This document shows, in pieces, positions 38,298 through 40,403 of a stretch of DNA of 40,403 nucleotides. Each line of letters opens with the position of its first letter. The first letter of the stretch is position 1. A program made the translations under genes and the position numbers. Source of the DNA: Acidimicrobiia bacterium (GTDB lineage: Bacteria; Acidobacteriota; Vicinamibacteria; Vicinamibacterales; UBA2999); the NCBI GenBank assembly GCA_016871275.1, contig VFZG01000036.1, positions 1-40,403 of the forward strand, read 5' to 3'. The notes below the pieces were generated by a model that did no database searches, was not told where the DNA came from, and was given only the letters and a program-made list of their open reading frames with translations.

Positions 38298-39756
38298 CAG
38301 CTGGCACCGGCGTCGCGAACACCTCGTCGTCCATGGTGTTCACCTGCAGCACCTGCCAGTCGCCCCTGGCGCTGATCACCGACACGGTGCCGTCCTGGCT
38401 GACCAGCCACACTTTGCCGTCGGCGGCGATCGGCGACGCGAAGTACTTGTCGATCGCGCCCTTGAGGCGGCCCTGCTTGATGACGCTGCCGGTGGCCGGG
38501 TCGAACGAGATCAGGATGCCGCTGTCGTTCACCATGTAGAGCACGCCGTCGTAGAGCACCGTCGACGGCACCTGCGGCACCGGGCGGAGGTACTTCCACT
38601 TCACCGCGGTGCTGGTCATGTCGCCGGAGCCCCCGAGCTTGATTGCCATCAGCCCGTTCTCGGCCGCGAGCATCGAGCGGAAGATCTCCCAGTCCTTGGC
38701 ATCGAGCTCGCCGTCGCGGTTGCCGTCGAACGCGTCGAAGCCGGCTTCGGGCTTCAGCATGCGCTCCATGCGATCGGCCGCGGTGTGATCGATCGTCTCC
38801 TGCCGGCTGACCTTGCCGTCCTTGTTGGTGTCGAAGCGGCGCAGGCCTTCGGCGAAGTCGACGGTCGGAATCTGGGTGCCGGCCTGGTTGGCACCGAATC
38901 CCCAGCCGTTGATGTAGAGCGTGTCGTCGTCGATGCTTGCCACCGACTTCATTTCGCACGCCAGTCCACGCACGTACCACAGCTGCTTGCCGGTCTCGAG
39001 CGAGTACGAGGTCAGCTGGAACGATTCCGGAATCAGGATCTGCGCCGGGCCGCCGTTCTTGGGACGCCAGATGGTCGGCGTCGAGTAGCCGGAAATGACG
39101 TGCGGCCGCTGCACGCGCCAGCGCTCCTTGCCGGTGCGCGCATCGACGGCGAGCAGATACGCCGTCAGGTCCTGATCGACCGGCAGAATCAGCAGCCCGT
39201 CCTCGAGAATCGGTGACGCGCCGAAACCGTAGTACATCGTGAACGGACCGAGTGGCATGCGCCAGCGTTCCTTGCCTTCGGCGGTGTAGCTGATCAGGCC
39301 GAAGTCCTGAAAGAACACGAAGACGTTGGTGCCGTCGGTCACGGGGCTGGGCGAGGCGGGACCGTTGACGTTTTCGCGGCGGCCCTTCTGCGGGCGCGGC
39401 ACTTCGTGCTGCCACAACTGCTTGCCGGTCTGGCGATCGAGCGCCAGCGCGTAGAGCGTGTACTCGCTGGGAGCCTTCTGATCGATTGGCGAATGCGCGG
39501 TCAGGAAGATGTGGGTGTTGGTGAACACCGGCGACGAGTGTCCCGGCGGCACCACCGCCTTCCACTTCACGTTGCGGCTGGGGCCGAATTCGACCGGGAG
39601 GTTCTTCGCCTCCGATACCCCCGTGCCGTTCGGTCCGCGAAAGCGCGACCAGTTGTCCGCCTCCGCCGAGGCTTCGGCGGACGAGTCGGCGGTGTTGATC
39701 ATCGTCCCCACACTCGCCACGAGCGCGGCGACCAGGATGCTGCGTGCCAATCTCAT
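38245..39756 (-). CDS. PQQ-like propeller protein with paired EF-hands, exported
   Basis: A 503-residue protein with a signal peptide (RLARSILVAALVASVGTM), starting at the ATG at 39756. PQQ-like blades are evident: NWSRFRGPNGTGVSE, YALALDRQTGKQLWQHEV, GLISYTAEGKERWRMPLG, LLAVDARTGKERWRVQRP, LTSYSLETGKQLWYVRG and ILISFDPATGSVIKQGR. Between blades, at about residues 310-365, two EF-hand calcium loops are inserted: DTNKDGKVSRQE and DGNRDGELDAKD. Just after the signal peptide, a palindromic repeat (39655-39682) is read in frame as SSAEASAEADN. Calcium-binding propellers of this design are frequent in Acidobacteria; the function is unknown. The gene overlaps the downstream VWA gene by 53 bases if the latter starts at its ATG. 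Confidence 0.86.
   Translation of the reverse strand: MRLARSILVAALVASVGTMINTADSSAEASAEADNWSRFRGPNGTGVSEAKNLPVEFGPSRNVKWKAVVPPGHSSPVFTNTHIFLTAHSPIDQKAPSEYTLYALALDRQTGKQLWQHEVPRPQKGRRENVNGPASPSPVTDGTNVFVFFQDFGLISYTAEGKERWRMPLGPFTMYYGFGASPILEDGLLILPVDQDLTAYLLAVDARTGKERWRVQRPHVISGYSTPTIWRPKNGGPAQILIPESFQLTSYSLETGKQLWYVRGLACEMKSVASIDDDTLYINGWGFGANQAGTQIPTVDFAEGLRRFDTNKDGKVSRQETIDHTAADRMERMLKPEAGFDAFDGNRDGELDAKDWEIFRSMLAAENGLMAIKLGGSGDMTSTAVKWKYLRPVPQVPSTVLYDGVLYMVNDSGILISFDPATGSVIKQGRLKGAIDKYFASPIAADGKVWLVSQDGTVSVISARGDWQVLQVNTMDDEVFATPVPADGELFVRTRSALYNFAK
39655..39682. repeat. Palindromic repeat with GTCCGCC/GGCGGAC arms inserted in a coding region
   Basis: GTCCGCC at 39655-39661 and GGCGGAC at 39676-39682 enclose a nested CCGA-GGCT-TCGG hairpin. 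It is read in frame as an Ala/Ser/Glu linker directly behind a signal peptide. It shares its arms with the intergenic copy at 26651-26680. Confidence 0.6.
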
Positions 39757-39763
39757 GCGCGCG

Positions 39764-39769
39764 ATCTTA
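39764..39769 (-). promoter_or_regulatory. -10 hexamer TAAGAT, probable leaderless promoter
   Basis: TAAGAT is followed by CGCGCGC and the ATG at 39756, a seven-base spacing without a ribosome site. Confidence 0.5.
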
Positions 39770-39833
39770 ACGCAGGCGAGCGGATCGGCGACCGCAGAAC
39801 AGCGCACGTGGCAGCCATTGGTCCCGGCTTAAG

Positions 39834-40403
39834 ATGATGGCCTGCAGACTCCCGGGATGGCTGTTGCCGCTGTTGGCGGTCACCAGCGCGCTGGTGGCGT
39901 TGGCCGACGAGCGCGCCGGCGTCACCGTCGTCCTGCTGTTCGTGATCGCCCTGCAAGCGCTGACGCTGTTCGTGGTCGCGACGGCCCAGGGCGCTGCCAC
40001 GCCGTACATGGCGCTCAAGATGTTCTACTTTGCGATCGACCCCATGGCCGTGCTGGGTGCACTGGGGCTCGCCAGGTTCACGGGTCAGACGCGACTCACT
40101 GATACGGTGGGCTGGCTGTCAGCAGCGCTGTTGCTGTTGGCGGCGAGGCCGGCACTCGTCGCGCCGCGTGCCGTCCCGGTGGTCAGCGAGGATCTGCAGG
40201 CGGCCGGCAAGTGGGCCCGCGCCAACGGCAGCGCTGCCTGCGCGGACTACCTGGTTGCGGATGCCGAGACCGCGTACTGGCTCCACCTTGCCGTGCTCGG
40301 CAATCCGCGCGCGTCGGTGCGAATGGTGGAGATCGATCGCTACGACCCACGTAGCGCAGTCGGCCCGTGGATCACCGGCGAGCACCGAACCTTCGCGATC
40401 GCC
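39834..40403 (+). CDS. Membrane protein, partial (runs off the window)
   Basis: An open frame from ATG 39834 (or ATG 39837) continues without a stop to the last base, giving at least 190 residues. It begins with hydrophobic segments (PGWLLPLLAVTSALVALA, VTVVLLFVIALQALTLFVVATA), then TPYMALKMFYFAIDPMAVLGALGLAR, another helix (TVGWLSAALLLLAARPAL) and a soluble part (EDLQAAGKWARANGSAACADYL). The layout resembles the C-terminal half of a polytopic glycosyltransferase- or ligase-like membrane protein with a terminal soluble domain, so the N-terminus may be truncated or the true start may differ. I do not recognise the family. It is divergent from the PQQ/EF-hand gene, with 77 bases between the starts and no clear ribosome site. 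Confidence 0.6.
   Translation, partial: MMACRLPGWLLPLLAVTSALVALADERAGVTVVLLFVIALQALTLFVVATAQGAATPYMALKMFYFAIDPMAVLGALGLARFTGQTRLTDTVGWLSAALLLLAARPALVAPRAVPVVSEDLQAAGKWARANGSAACADYLVADAETAYWLHLAVLGNPRASVRMVEIDRYDPRSAVGPWITGEHRTFAIA

Overview
The window looks like a high-GC chromosomal segment of an Acidobacteriota bacterium, probably Vicinamibacteria-like. The evidence is a VWA protein of the acidobacterial type (VWFA-related), a TonB-type outer-membrane protein with an N-terminal carboxypeptidase-like domain, a PadR regulator plus an ADOP/MacB-type permease tail, a PQQ-like protein with EF-hands, and many exported peptidases. The taxonomic call is inference. No rRNA, tRNA, CRISPR array or prophage was seen. 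Coding density is high and every gap is under about 210 bases.

Layout. 1-609: right end of a decayed IS481-family element. 0.6-9.6 kb: exported sortilin-like propeller, TonB-type barrel protein, remnant of a cysteine synthase-like gene, serine hydrolase, class V aminotransferase, unknown 300-residue protein. 9.7-13.1 kb: a chimeric junction of two gene fragments, a ParA ATPase overlapping a DUF697 membrane protein, a membrane-protein pseudogene with three lesions, and an Aba4-like protein. 13.1-19.3 kb: M14 carboxypeptidase, amidase, S9 peptidase. 19.3-23.7 kb: sulfur-handling block with a deleted TSUP exporter, persulfide dioxygenase-rhodanese, ArsR regulator, unknown membrane protein, MOSC protein and, convergently, a mercaptopyruvate sulfurtransferase next to a LOR/SDH (ornithine cyclodeaminase-type) gene. 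24.9-29.1 kb: HtpX, PEGA protein, PQQ-like propeller, phytase-like lipoprotein. 29.1-32.4 kb: OmpR/histidine kinase pair, fatty-acid desaturase, orphan PadR, truncated gene. 32.5-39.8 kb: a D-amino-acid-oxidase-like protein with circularly permuted motif order, prolyl oligopeptidase, M20 peptidase, VWA protein, PQQ/EF-hand protein. The last 570 bases start a membrane protein cut by the window edge.

Functionally this is a scavenging, peptide-degrading lifestyle (M14, M20, two S9 enzymes, an amidase, a serine hydrolase, many with export signals) plus sulfide/persulfide detoxification and envelope maintenance.

Four genome-scale patterns stand out. (1) At ten gene starts a TANNNT-like -10 hexamer lies exactly 6-7 bases before the start codon, implying widespread leaderless mRNAs. 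(2) Several loci are deletion scars or decaying genes. (3) Short palindromes recur between genes and twice as in-frame inserts inside genes. (4) Perfect inverted repeats sit at the starts of regulator genes parA and padR.
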